NCBI GenBank assembly: GCA_022009815.1
Contig: CP091725.1
Coordinates: forward strand, 496,001 to 560,000
Direction: 5' to 3'
Origin: Bacteroidales bacterium
GTDB taxonomy: Bacteria; Bacteroidota; Bacteroidia; Bacteroidales; Muribaculaceae
Length of the DNA: 64,000 bases
Shown piece by piece: positions 9,074 to 16,998 of this stretch. The notes beneath the pieces are model-generated. The model saw nothing but the letters and a program-made list of their open reading frames with translations. It was not told where the DNA came from and did not search any database. Position numbers and translations under genes: made by a program. Position 1 is the stretch's first letter. The number at the start of each line of letters is the position of its first letter.

Positions 9074-10323
9074 GACGCTTTGAAATTAAAGATTGGACGA
9101 ATGATGGTGTCTATGCAGACGGTGTCACCTATGTTGGCAATGATTTCTTCTGCCGGTTTATAGACCATCGGCGACTCGTCGCGAGTGAAGTCGTTGACTG
9201 ACTCCGAATAGATGCCTTGCATGGATGCCTCGAAGTCCTCCATCGTTATTTTCTCGTATGCCTGAGTACGGCTCAATACTCGTCCGGCCCCGTGAGGTGC
9301 AGAGAAGTTCCAGTCAGGATTGCCCTTGCCGGTGCAAAGCAAAGAACCATCGCGCATATTCAGAGGAATAATGCAACGCTCACCCTCGGCAGCAGAGATA
9401 GAGCCTTTGCGGATGATATTCTCATCGCTGATGTAATTGTGGCCGGATTCAAATTCCTCTTTTACCTCCACACCGAGGAAAAACCGCATAAGCAACAGCG
9501 ATATAAGTTTACGGTTGAGTACAGCCCATCGCTGACAAAGACGCATATCGTGGAGATAGTGCTCACGCCCTTCACCCTCGACATAGCAAAGAGCGGCAGG
9601 GAGGCGTGGTTCCGCTTCCTGATGTTCCTTGCGCATATTCTTTATGACGCTCTGCAATTCAGATCGACGACCTGCTGCCTTGTATTCCTCAATGGTGCGT
9701 TTGATTGTTTCCTCAAACTCGTCAGCACCATCGGTAAGGTGCTTCACCGCTTTTGCCTGATAGATGTCGGCCACCTGCTTGCCGAGATTGCGCGAGCCGG
9801 TGTGAATCACAAGGTAAACATTCCCCTCATCATCCTTGTCAAGCTCGATGAAATGGTTGCCACCGCCGAGCGACCCGATTGCCTTGTTGATACGTCCGGA
9901 GTCTTTTATCTCACGGTAGCAGTAAAGTTCGGTCACAAGTTGCTTAGCCTCACGATAAATATCCATTTCCTCTCCGACAAGGGGTTTGAATCCGAAACGG
10001 TCTTCGCGCACAATCTTACCAGAAGGTACATTGCCCCGGATATGTTCATGAAATGCGTGAAAGTCAATTTCGGAGAGTTTGCCGAGATTGAGGATTCGCA
10101 TACCGCAGCCGATGTCAACGCCCACTATATTGGGAATTACCTTGTCGCCAAGGTCGCCGGTGAAACCAATGACGCATCCTGCCCCGGCATGAACGTCAGG
10201 CATAATGCGTATCTTCTTGTCGGAAAACACATCAATCGAAAGTAGTTCCTTAATCTGCTCCAAGGCATTCTCTTCGATGTTGTCCGTAAATATCTTTACG
10301 TCATATCCTTCTATTATCCTCAT
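9070..10323 (-). CDS. RtcB-family RNA 3'-phosphate ligase (first copy)
   Basis: 417 aa, intact and full length for RtcB. Metal and guanylate residues are in place: MPDVHAGAGC, GVDIGCGM (Cys ligand), SLGGGNHFIEL, HTGSRNLGK, and PHGAGRVLSR, which holds the histidine that is guanylylated. RtcB joins RNA 2',3'-cyclic phosphate or 3'-phosphate ends to 5'-OH ends using GTP and Mn2+, repairing nuclease-cut tRNA or rRNA. It heads the leftward unit. Its promoter carries a double TGCGCA operator that is also found beside WYL-2 (see 10350-10386). Confidence 0.93.
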   Translation of the reverse strand: MRIIEGYDVKIFTDNIEENALEQIKELLSIDVFSDKKIRIMPDVHAGAGCVIGFTGDLGDKVIPNIVGVDIGCGMRILNLGKLSEIDFHAFHEHIRGNVPSGKIVREDRFGFKPLVGEEMDIYREAKQLVTELYCYREIKDSGRINKAIGSLGGGNHFIELDKDDEGNVYLVIHTGSRNLGKQVADIYQAKAVKHLTDGADEFEETIKRTIEEYKAAGRRSELQSVIKNMRKEHQEAEPRLPAALCYVEGEGREHYLHDMRLCQRWAVLNRKLISLLLMRFFLGVEVKEEFESGHNYISDENIIRKGSISAAEGERCIIPLNMRDGSLLCTGKGNPDWNFSAPHGAGRVLSRTQAYEKITMEDFEASMQGIYSESVNDFTRDESPMVYKPAEEIIANIGDTVCIDTIIRPIFNFKAS

Positions 10324-10349
10324 ATTCTGATGCTTTTAATATTTCGGCA

Positions 10350-10386
10350 CAAAGGTAGATTGTCGTTGCGCAGTCATTTTGCGCAC
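10350..10386 (-). promoter_or_regulatory. rtcB promoter with double TGCGCA operator
   Basis: On the minus strand: GTGCGCAAA, 5 bases, TGCGCA, then 10 bases to a Bacteroidetes -7 box TACCTTTG (10350-10357). Two TGCGCA palindromes are spaced 13 bp apart. The rtcB ATG is 27 bp past the box. The same arrangement, with identical spacing, occurs at 16714-16750. Likely the binding site of one of the two WYL regulators, most simply WYL-2. Confidence 0.7.
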
Positions 10387-10418
10387 TGCGTTTTTATTAC
10401 GACATTCTTTCATGAGCG

Positions 10419-10426
10419 CAAAATTA
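10419..10426 (-). promoter_or_regulatory. Possible second leftward -7 box (TAATTTTG)
   Basis: Minus-strand TAATTTTG followed by GCGC, about 35 bp upstream of the operator-bearing rtcB promoter. A small CACC/GGTG inverted pair precedes it. Weak evidence; matches the TAnnTTTG consensus only. Confidence 0.3.
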
Positions 10427-10498
10427 CACCAAGGGTGGCGCATTTTACGGTACAGCATGAAATTTTACTACCTGTTAAATATTCTTAACTTGTAAATA

Positions 10499-10522
10499 AT
10501 TGAAATATAGCAGTATTTCAAT
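10499..10522. promoter_or_regulatory. Perfect 9-bp inverted repeat in the rtcB/SLOG divergent region
   Basis: ATTGAAATA and TATTTCAAT separated by six bases. It lies 50 bp upstream of a TACATTTG -7-like box (10571-10578) that would serve the rightward SLOG gene. Candidate operator for the rightward cluster. Confidence 0.4.
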
Positions 10523-10629
10523 TATACGATACGAGGAAACTTGAAAAATAGAATAATTTTAACAGATGTTTACATTTGGTTAAAATCCTTCATCGTATTA
10601 AAGAAGAGTACCAACACAAAAAGAGAAGT

Positions 10630-10980
10630 ATGAAATTAGCAATCGTTGGCACTCGAAATCCGGGTGTAACCTATCAGGAGTGGGAGAAGCTATTGCTCGA
10701 CAAAATCAATCCCAACGAGATTCAGATGGTAATCTCCGGTGGCGCAAAAGGAGTTGACACTTTCGCCAAATTATTCGCGGCCCGCCATCACAAACCCTAC
10801 ATGGAGTTCGCTCCGCAGTATGACGTTTATGGACGATATGCAACTTTGAAGCGTAATACTCAAATCGTAAAAGAGGCATCAACCGTTATCGCGTTTCCTT
10901 CCGCTGAGCCCAAGGGAACTTATCATACCATCAAAGAAGTCCAGCGACTCGGTCGTCGTGTTATAGTCGTAAATCTCTAA
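10630..10980 (+). CDS. SLOG-fold protein (DprA/YpsA-like)
   Basis: 116 aa from the ATG at 10630, preceded by AAAGAGAAG; a longer start at 10576 looks unconvincing. It begins MKLAIVGTRN and has the Rossmann-like nucleotide loop ISGGAKGVDTFAK (compare SGGARGID in SLOG and DprA proteins), then NTQIVKEASTVIAFP and the closing RLGRRVIVVNL strand. SLOG domains bind nucleotides or nucleotide-derived signals, and stand-alone forms are common in conflict islands. First gene of the rightward cluster; no partner effector is fused. Confidence 0.75.
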   Translation: MKLAIVGTRNPGVTYQEWEKLLLDKINPNEIQMVISGGAKGVDTFAKLFAARHHKPYMEFAPQYDVYGRYATLKRNTQIVKEASTVIAFPSAEPKGTYHTIKEVQRLGRRVIVVNL

Positions 10981-10987
10981 TTTTTTT

Positions 10988-11027
10988 GTGGTGTCTCGAA
11001 AAATGGGACACCACATTATTAACTTTG
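10988..11027 (+). promoter_or_regulatory. Inverted repeat plus -7 box before 11038 gene
   Basis: GTGGTGTC (10988-10995) and GACACCAC (11007-11014) are perfect inverted arms around an 11-base loop, directly followed by TAACTTTG (11020-11027), a good TAnnTTTG box. The start of transcription would fall only a few bases before the ATG at 11038, so the mRNA could be nearly leaderless. The repeat covers the -33 region, so it is more likely an operator than a terminator; T-run is upstream, not downstream, on this strand. Confidence 0.5.
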
Positions 11028-11037
11028 CATCGTGATT

Positions 11038-11739
11038 ATGGAAGAACAATACAGAAAAGAAATAACCTGGTGGTTTGCCGAGCTTGGGTCAGAGAGCGAG
11101 GTGGACAACTATCTTGCATTGTTTCCTGAACTGAAGAGCCGACTGTCAAAATTTGCTATTGGACTTTTGATATGGAACATTGCAGGACTTATCGACATCA
11201 ACAATCCTGATGATGTAAGCCGTGTGCGACTTATTCTAAAGGTCCTTGACCAGACACCCGGTTTTGACTTTTTCGACAACACTTTCAATGAGGCATCCCC
11301 CGAAACGGTCTGTGAAATCATAGGAATGGCACCTATTACTCCTGTTGAAGAGCCAAAGATTGAATTTGACTATACAGTCAGTTATATTGGAAGTTATGCT
11401 GAGGCTCGTCAATATCTCGATATGACATCTTGGTGTATCGTTATTTCAGAAGAGTCATTCAATACCTATACTGTCAATGGCAACCGTTTCTACTTCTGTG
11501 GTAACAGAGAGTGGTGGGACGTGCCTTGTATTCCGGGATTCGGTTTCCCCCGTGACCGATTCGGATATTCACTCATCGCTGTTGAAGTCAGCCCTGAAAA
11601 CAAAATCGTCTCAATCACTTCGAGATGGAACACCTGTGCCGGAGACACTGGCAACTTCATCACCGAGGATGAATTAAAATCAATACTCGGTATGGAGAAT
11701 TACAACAAACTACTTTGTAAACCCTCTGAAAATCACTAA
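11038..11739 (+). CDS. Unknown protein, phage/island type
   Basis: 234 aa from ATG 11038. The N-terminal half is helical. The C-terminal half has the pattern CIVISEESFNTYTVNG, then RFYFC, GFGFPRDRFGYSLIAVEV and SITSRWNTCAGD. From memory this resembles a family of phage-borne proteins with the same ES-x-YT and SITSRWN blocks, but no biochemical role is known to me. No signal peptide or membrane segment. It lies between the SLOG and nuclease-like genes in the same direction. Confidence 0.5.
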   Translation: MEEQYRKEITWWFAELGSESEVDNYLALFPELKSRLSKFAIGLLIWNIAGLIDINNPDDVSRVRLILKVLDQTPGFDFFDNTFNEASPETVCEIIGMAPITPVEEPKIEFDYTVSYIGSYAEARQYLDMTSWCIVISEESFNTYTVNGNRFYFCGNREWWDVPCIPGFGFPRDRFGYSLIAVEVSPENKIVSITSRWNTCAGDTGNFITEDELKSILGMENYNKLLCKPSENH

Positions 11740-11766
11740 ATTTGTAATTATTTTAAATCATATCAG

Positions 11767-12742
11767 ATGCTAAATATAATAAATAAAACCATCGAAATAC
11801 TGAAGGCCAATAGTGAATGGCAAGAAAGGTATGAAGAGTACCTTTCTGACATTTGGTCGAACCCTGACAAAACATACAAAGGTTTTAAAAAACCTCAAGG
11901 GTTATCTGTCTATACGACAGTAGGTGACCGGAATACAAAAAACTACTATCTTCGTTTCAAAGGACAGAACGTTGGCAAAGTGAAAGTTGGAAGAACTGGC
12001 AAAGTGACACTACAATGTGTTGTTAAGGAATCTACAACTCATGATATTAAAGGTTGTCCGCTAAAATATAAAGAAGTCGTAGATTGGGATTCAGCAGAGG
12101 CTACAAAATTCCGCGCGTTTCAAACATCTGCCTTTAGAAACCAAAACAAAGAGTCCTGAACATGAAGTAGAAAATGCACTTCTTCAAGAATTCCGTAAAA
12201 GTATAGGCGCAGAGAAAGTTCTTCATAACATCCAGCCAGTTCTTTTGCATGGAAACTTTTTTCAGATGCCAACTCCCTTAAAAGCCAGCACACATATTCC
12301 ATCGTATGCAGAGCATAGTGGAGGTGGTATTGATATGCTGGCGCGTATAAAGAGTTCTGAAAAGGAGCATCCACGTTTATGCATCATTGAAATCAAGGAC
12401 GAAAACAAGCCTACCGAAAGTCAGAAGGTTGCTATGTCTCAGGCTATAACTTATGCTACATTTGTAGCAGAATTGTTGACAAGGCAGCCTGACTGGATGG
12501 AATTTTTCATGTGGCATAAGACCAAGCTGAACAGAAATTCAAACTGTTTAGACACATACGATATAGAGGTCGTAACAATAATGCCGGAAGGCATTACCGA
12601 AACATTCGAGAATAAAGTTCTTGAAGTTCCCGGCACAAATTTCAAGTTGCATTGCCATAGCCTATACTATAATCCCCAGAAATTTTCAGAGACTCACAAC
12701 TTTGAGTTTTCCGGCACATTCTTATCTGAAATTAAAAAATGA
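11767..12742 (+). CDS. PD-(D/E)XK nuclease-like protein (frame break)
   Basis: Reads from MLNIINKTIEILKANSEW in one frame to about 12112 and continues in another (LETKTKSPEHEVENALLQEF) to the stop at 12742; about 325 aa in all. The second part has EHEVENALLQ (helix with Glu), GGGIDMLARI (Asp), and LCIIEIKDEN (Glu-x-Lys), which is the PD-(D/E)XK catalytic layout: D in strand 2, ExK in strand 3. A nuclease of the restriction-endonuclease fold is therefore likely. Its stop overlaps the start of the metallo-beta-lactamase gene (ATGA), so the two are coupled. Confidence 0.6.
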
Positions 12743-14206
12743 GAATCACAGTTCATCGCGGCTCCAATCAGATAGGAGGATGCGTAACCGAATACGAGTC
12801 TAATGGGTGGAAACTGTTTGTCGATTACGGCGAACAGCTACCGGGCGCACCTATGTCTGACAAAAAGTTGGAGATAGATGGATTGACCTGTGGCGACTTA
12901 CAAAAAAGTGCTCTGTTAATCACGCACTATCATGGCGATCATATCGGCAAAATCACCGAACTACCGCCAGAGCTTCCAATATATATGGGCAAGATGGCTA
13001 AAGAAATAGCATCAGAACTTGCAAATCATTTAAGCACAGTAAGTGTAGAGCATCGTAAGATGGCCGAGCGTCTTAACAATGTCAACACCTTCGTCCCAAG
13101 AAAACATTTCACTTTCGGTGAATTTGATATTACCCCAATAGTGGTTGACCACTCAGCTTTTGATGCTTATGCGTTCTGCATTGAGGCTAAAGAATTGAAG
13201 GTTTTCCATACTGGAGATTTCCGCAAACATGGTTTCCGCAGCGGAAAATTGTCAACGGTTATTGAAAGATATGTAGAGAGAGCTGATTACATTGTATGTG
13301 AAGCCACAAATGTCAATAGACCAGAAGCTACTCTTATACCGGAGCATGAACTTCAAAAGGATTTTGAAGAGGCTTTCACCGAGAACAAATACAATGTGGC
13401 CTATGTCTCGTCAACCAATATAGACCGCCTGTTTGGTCTGTATCATGCTGCTATCAGAGCAAACCGTCCGTTCTATGTGGATGCCTATCAGAAGCGCATT
13501 ATGGATATAGTCGCCGGACGGGATAAAATCTGGAGCAAATCGTCACTGTATAATTACATAGAAGGCAAGAAGCCTCAGAAGCTTATACAACGAGGAACTG
13601 AATTTATTGCCAATGATAAATTTATAGATTTCGTTTCGAAACATGGTTATGTACTTGTTGCAAGACAGGGAGAGCGGTTTGACAAATTGCTGAATCAACT
13701 TCCGGATGAAGGCAGAGTAAAATACATCTCTATGTGGAACGGATACCTCGATGTGTCTAAAGCAGCTTATAATCCTGCTCTTGCAAAATCTGTCGGCGAT
13801 GATTATAGGTATATGCACACCAGCGGTCACTGCGACATGAAGAGTCTCGATGAGTTAATTACAGAGCTGGATCCCAAAGCCATTATTCCTATCCACACTG
13901 ACAATCCACGAGCATTCGCAGATTTATTTGCGATAAATGGCCTGTGATCCTTCTTAACGACGGTGAGTATTTCCGGCTATAAGAGATCCGTGGTTTGACT
14001 TTACTGAAGCTAAAATTTTTGCCTACGATAAGCCTCAAAAGCATTACAAGACGATAGATAAATTTGTCTCTGACCTATGGGATTGGTACTGGGATTCTGT
14101 TGTTGTAAAACCACTTGTTAAAATTGACACTGGATTAGGAGAAATGCCTTCTGAAACCACTGCTCAAAGAATCTACGTTTTCCCTTATAAAGAATTAGAA
14201 CTGTAA
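12739..14206 (+). CDS. RNase J-like metallo-beta-lactamase hydrolase with extra C-terminal part (frame breaks)
   Basis: The main frame (12739-13947) holds HYHGDHIG (zinc motif 2), VVDHSAFDAYAF, FHTGDFRKHG, HTSGHCD and IIPIHTDN, typical of MBL-fold RNA or DNA hydrolases (RNase J/beta-CASP-like). A base lost near 13932 breaks the frame; corrected it continues KWPVILLNDGEYFRL, the usual ending of these proteins. A second correction near 13980 joins a further stretch (RDPWFDFTEAKIFAYDK to FPYKELEL) ending at 14206, which otherwise has no start codon. The extension may be a separate short gene. Coupled to the PD-(D/E)XK gene. Confidence 0.7.
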
Positions 14207-14218
14207 AATATACAAAGC

Positions 14219-14740
14219 ATGAGTAAGACAATGATACTTGCAATCGGTGGCGCCGGTTGCAATATGGCTGAAACTATTATGCGCGTTGCCAATGCGCATT
14301 GGGTTAAAGAGGCTACATATCTTTTTGCCGATTCCGATATGGAACGCCTTTCAGAACTGGGTAAAAAAGGATTTGAAACGTTGCATCTTCAACGTGAGTC
14401 CGACTCCTTCCCGACAGAGAAACTGAGGGGAGTAGAAAAGCTCTACATCCTTGCCGGTCTCGGTGGCATGACAGGCAGTAGATTTGCAGAGATTGCAGCA
14501 AAGTCAGCCAAATCAGATGGTATTGGCAATGTGGCGTTAATCGTAACTCTTCCTTTCGTATTCGAGGGGTCAGGCAAATTGGCAAAAGCAACCGAGGCAC
14601 TTAAATCTCTTTCTGATATGTCGGTTAAAGTTCTAAATAACGAAGAACTTACAGAACGCTATCCGGACATTAACTTCATAAATGCCTTTGTATATTCCGA
14701 TAAGGAAGCACTCAACGCAATCGAATCAGGACTTCTTTAA
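14219..14740 (+). CDS. FtsZ-like GTPase domain protein
   Basis: 173 aa, only the size of the FtsZ/tubulin nucleotide-binding domain. It begins MSKTMILAIGGAGCNMAETI (FtsZ: VIGVGGGGGNAV) and has the tubulin-signature equivalent LAGLGGMTGSRFAEIA (FtsZ GGGTGTG), then VALIVTLPFVFEGSGKLAKA, the FtsZ block after the signature (VGVVTKPFxFEG-R). The C-terminal domain of FtsZ is missing. The other FtsZ-like protein in this island (5388-6123) has the C-terminal domain but a degenerate signature, so the two could be complementary. The stop overlaps the next ATG by one base. Confidence 0.7.
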   Translation: MSKTMILAIGGAGCNMAETIMRVANAHWVKEATYLFADSDMERLSELGKKGFETLHLQRESDSFPTEKLRGVEKLYILAGLGGMTGSRFAEIAAKSAKSDGIGNVALIVTLPFVFEGSGKLAKATEALKSLSDMSVKVLNNEELTERYPDINFINAFVYSDKEALNAIESGLL

Positions 14741-15342
14741 TGAAAATACTCCATCTTTCTGATACTCACAACTGCCACCATCGGCTCCGGGATTTACACG
14801 AGGCCGATGTGGTGGTACATTCCGGCGACTTCTGCATGGTTGGATCCGAACAGGAAGCCCTTGATTTTCTCAATTGGTTTTGTGACCTGCCCTACCGCCA
14901 CAAAATCTTTATCTGTGGCAACCATGACGATTGCCTCTATGGAGCAAATATTGACGGACTCCCTGACAACGTGCATCAACTCTCCAACTCAGGAGTTGAA
15001 ATTGATGGTGTTAAGTTTTATGGTGTTCCGATGTTTCTGGAAGATTGCATAACCGAGCGACAGAGCCGCAACTATGAGAAAATTCCCGGCGATACCGATA
15101 TATTGATTACTCATTCTCCGGCTTACGGCATACTTGATTATGATGATGGTATCAACTACGGATCCGAAGAGATTCTAATGAAGCTATCTGACCTTCACCT
15201 TAAAGCACATCTATTCGGTCATATCCATACCCAGCACGGAATTTTGGAGCAAAACGATGTTATATTCTCCAATGGTGCAATTATGAACGCAAATTACACC
15301 ATCTTCAGTACCCCTAACATAATCATAGTGGAAAATGCCTAA
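14740..15342 (+). CDS. Calcineurin-like metallophosphoesterase
   Basis: 200 aa. Metal-binding blocks in order: LSDTHNCHHR (DxH), VVHSGDF (GD), ICGNHDDC (GNHD), ILITHSPAYG (H), and LFGHIHTQHG (GHxH). All dinuclear metal ligands are present. Members cleave phosphodiesters or phosphomonoesters of nucleotides or nucleic acids; 2',3'-cyclic phosphate substrates are attractive in an RtcB neighbourhood, but that is inference. Overlaps the FtsZ-like stop by one base and the next gene's start by 8 bp. Confidence 0.85.
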   Translation: MKILHLSDTHNCHHRLRDLHEADVVVHSGDFCMVGSEQEALDFLNWFCDLPYRHKIFICGNHDDCLYGANIDGLPDNVHQLSNSGVEIDGVKFYGVPMFLEDCITERQSRNYEKIPGDTDILITHSPAYGILDYDDGINYGSEEILMKLSDLHLKAHLFGHIHTQHGILEQNDVIFSNGAIMNANYTIFSTPNIIIVENA

Positions 15343-15634
15343 ACGCAAACGACATCAACCGGGCAAATATAAGCCGAAGCCCGAGATCGGTCCGAATTTT
15401 ATCGGCACCAAACCCCTGACTCTTTTCCAAGCCGAAAATGGACTTTGGGGTGTCAAAGATGGAGACGGCAATATTGAAATAGCGCCTGAATATAGGCGAA
15501 TAGAGCAGACCAAAGATCAAAAATTGCGTAATGAAGTGTATCTCGCGTCTAAAGATACCGTCCTATCGGTGACACCCGATAATTGGGATATTGTTGCATG
15601 GTTCTCTTCTGATTTTTTCGAAGGTAATGAATGA
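15335..15634 (+). CDS. Small WG-repeat protein
   Basis: 99 aa. Basic N-terminus (MPKRKRHQPGKYKPKP) and one WG-type repeat, LWGVKDGDGNIEIAPEYRRI, as in WG beta-repeat proteins (pattern WGVID-DGK-IP-Y). Overlaps the phosphoesterase gene by 8 bp and is the last gene of the rightward cluster, ending 7 bp before the convergent WYL-2 stop. Role unknown. Confidence 0.6.
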   Translation: MPKRKRHQPGKYKPKPEIGPNFIGTKPLTLFQAENGLWGVKDGDGNIEIAPEYRRIEQTKDQKLRNEVYLASKDTVLSVTPDNWDIVAWFSSDFFEGNE

Positions 15635-15641
15635 TTGGACG

Positions 15642-16673
15642 CTATTCTTTTGCTCGATTATAATGTGATGCGGCTATGCTGACGCTCTCTGCAATTCGGG
15701 CGCGGAACTCCGGTGGAGCAATGACTTCGGCATGACCTCCGTAGCCGAGAATCAAACGCTCCAGTTCGTTGTTTATGACGACCTTTAGAGAGAGTTGGAT
15801 TGAGCCGTCGCGGAAACGTTGCTCCACTTTCTGCGATTTATGGAATGGCTTTGACTCGACGTATGGTGCCTGTTGGCGGTCGATTTTAATAACCACACGC
15901 CGCGCCTTGTCATGAATCCCTTTGGTCACTCCGATTGTGTCATCAAAGAAGTGTTCCGGGTCGAAGTCAACACATTTCTTAAACGGATGTTCTTTGTCAA
16001 GCGCAACCGACTGTATGCGGTCGAGAGCAAAAATATTGACCTGCGGAGAGCGGTTGGCGGCCTTTTCGCCTATAAGAAACCATCGGTTGCGATACTCCTT
16101 CAATAAATAGGGATATACCACCAAAGCCTCGGATTTTCGAGCCTTGAACGACTGGTATTCGATAATGATAGTCTGCTGTTTGCGCACAGCGTCATATATG
16201 TCGCCTATAAATTTTGCCCCCCTGTATCCTGCCACATGCTCCATATCCATAGCCGGAACCGACGTGCCAGTATGTCGCGAAATCTGCTCGTTGAGTTTGC
16301 TTATTGTGTCGATAGAAGAAGCCAGCTGCGGAAAACCCTGCAACTGTCGCAATATGTCAAGAGCTGAGTTGAGAGCATCAAGACCTTCATCATTCAGCGG
16401 TAGATGCGTGATGCTGAAATCTGGGTCTTCGTACTCATAATATTTGTTTTCTCGAACCACTATAGGGGCATTATAGCCCAAACGGTCGCTTCGCATCAGT
16501 GCAAGGTCGTTCTGAAACGTGCGGCGACTCACTGGATTACTTCGGCCTTCAAACTCAGCCAACGCATCGGTACAGGCGTCAATCAAGTCGTTGATAGTCC
16601 AGCGGCGATAATGGTTCTGGAGACACTTGTCAATGGTGGAAATTCGTATGAGAGTGGCGCGATTGATAGGCAT
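15642..16673 (-). CDS. WYL-domain transcriptional regulator (WYL-2)
   Basis: 343 aa from the ATG at 16673 (MPINRATLIRISTID); a longer reading to 16745 would run through the operator and is unlikely. N-terminal winged HTH (SRRTFQNDLALM), central WYL domain (TIIIEYQSFKARK, PYLLKEYRNRWFLIGE, IFALDRIQSV) and C-terminal WCX-like region. Its -7 box TACTTTTG is at 16691-16698 on the minus strand. The double TGCGCA operator at 16714-16734 lies between this gene and the rightward promoter, so WYL-2 probably regulates itself, the first rtcB and the original rtcB2-prfH promoter. Confidence 0.87.
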   Translation of the reverse strand: MPINRATLIRISTIDKCLQNHYRRWTINDLIDACTDALAEFEGRSNPVSRRTFQNDLALMRSDRLGYNAPIVVRENKYYEYEDPDFSITHLPLNDEGLDALNSALDILRQLQGFPQLASSIDTISKLNEQISRHTGTSVPAMDMEHVAGYRGAKFIGDIYDAVRKQQTIIIEYQSFKARKSEALVVYPYLLKEYRNRWFLIGEKAANRSPQVNIFALDRIQSVALDKEHPFKKCVDFDPEHFFDDTIGVTKGIHDKARRVVIKIDRQQAPYVESKPFHKSQKVEQRFRDGSIQLSLKVVINNELERLILGYGGHAEVIAPPEFRARIAESVSIAASHYNRAKE

Positions 16674-16690
16674 AATCAGATATTCTTTTA

Positions 16691-16698
16691 CAAAAGTA
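16691..16698 (-). promoter_or_regulatory. WYL-2 -7 box (TACTTTTG)
   Basis: Minus-strand TACTTTTG, 18 bp before the WYL-2 ATG and 15 bp from the double TGCGCA operator. Fits the Bacteroidetes TAnnTTTG consensus. Confidence 0.5.
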
Positions 16699-16713
16699 GC
16701 AAATTTTTCAGTA

Positions 16714-16750
16714 GTGCGCAAATCCATTGCGCACGCACATCTCAACTTTG
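16714..16750 (+). promoter_or_regulatory. Rightward promoter with double TGCGCA operator
   Basis: GTGCGCAAA, 5 bases, TGCGCA, then to CAACTTTG at 16743-16750. Aligned with the first rtcB promoter it is the same length (37 bp), with both TGCGCA palindromes and the TTTG in identical register, 25 of 37 bases equal. It points right, toward what is now the IS110 element, with rtcB2-prfH beyond it. Confidence 0.7.
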
Positions 16751-16799
16751 CAGCACCTTAGATTTGCAGCGGCAAACCGAAACTGAAATAGAAATGGTA

Positions 16800-16998
16800 A
16801 ATTTGCAGTGAAAAAATAAATATTGAAAGAAAGGAAGACAGAGAGTGAACCATTTTGCGCCAGGGGAAATACCCGTGTTCATATTAGGACTCTCCGCCTT
16901 TCCCGTCCGGAGACCTGTATAAAAATATAACACCTGTTGTTAAGGTAGTTAGGTTAGGGACGAGTTCCTTTCTCTCGTTGTTTGTCAACTACAAAGTT
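16800..16998 (+). ncRNA. Candidate IS110 bridge RNA region
   Basis: Non-coding stretch directly before the IS110 transposase. Two short stem-loops are visible (16891-16913, 16960-16978). In studied IS110 elements this end encodes the bridge RNA with donor- and target-binding loops. Location inferred from the family; loops not resolved by eye. Confidence 0.4.

Noticed and set aside
9217..10245. Long 342-residue frame opposite the first rtcB
   Set aside because: Antisense shadow of a fully conserved RtcB gene; no family, no promoter.
10988..11014. The GTGGTGTC hairpin as a terminator of the SLOG gene
   Set aside because: The T-run is before, not after, the stem on the plus strand, and a -7 box follows directly.
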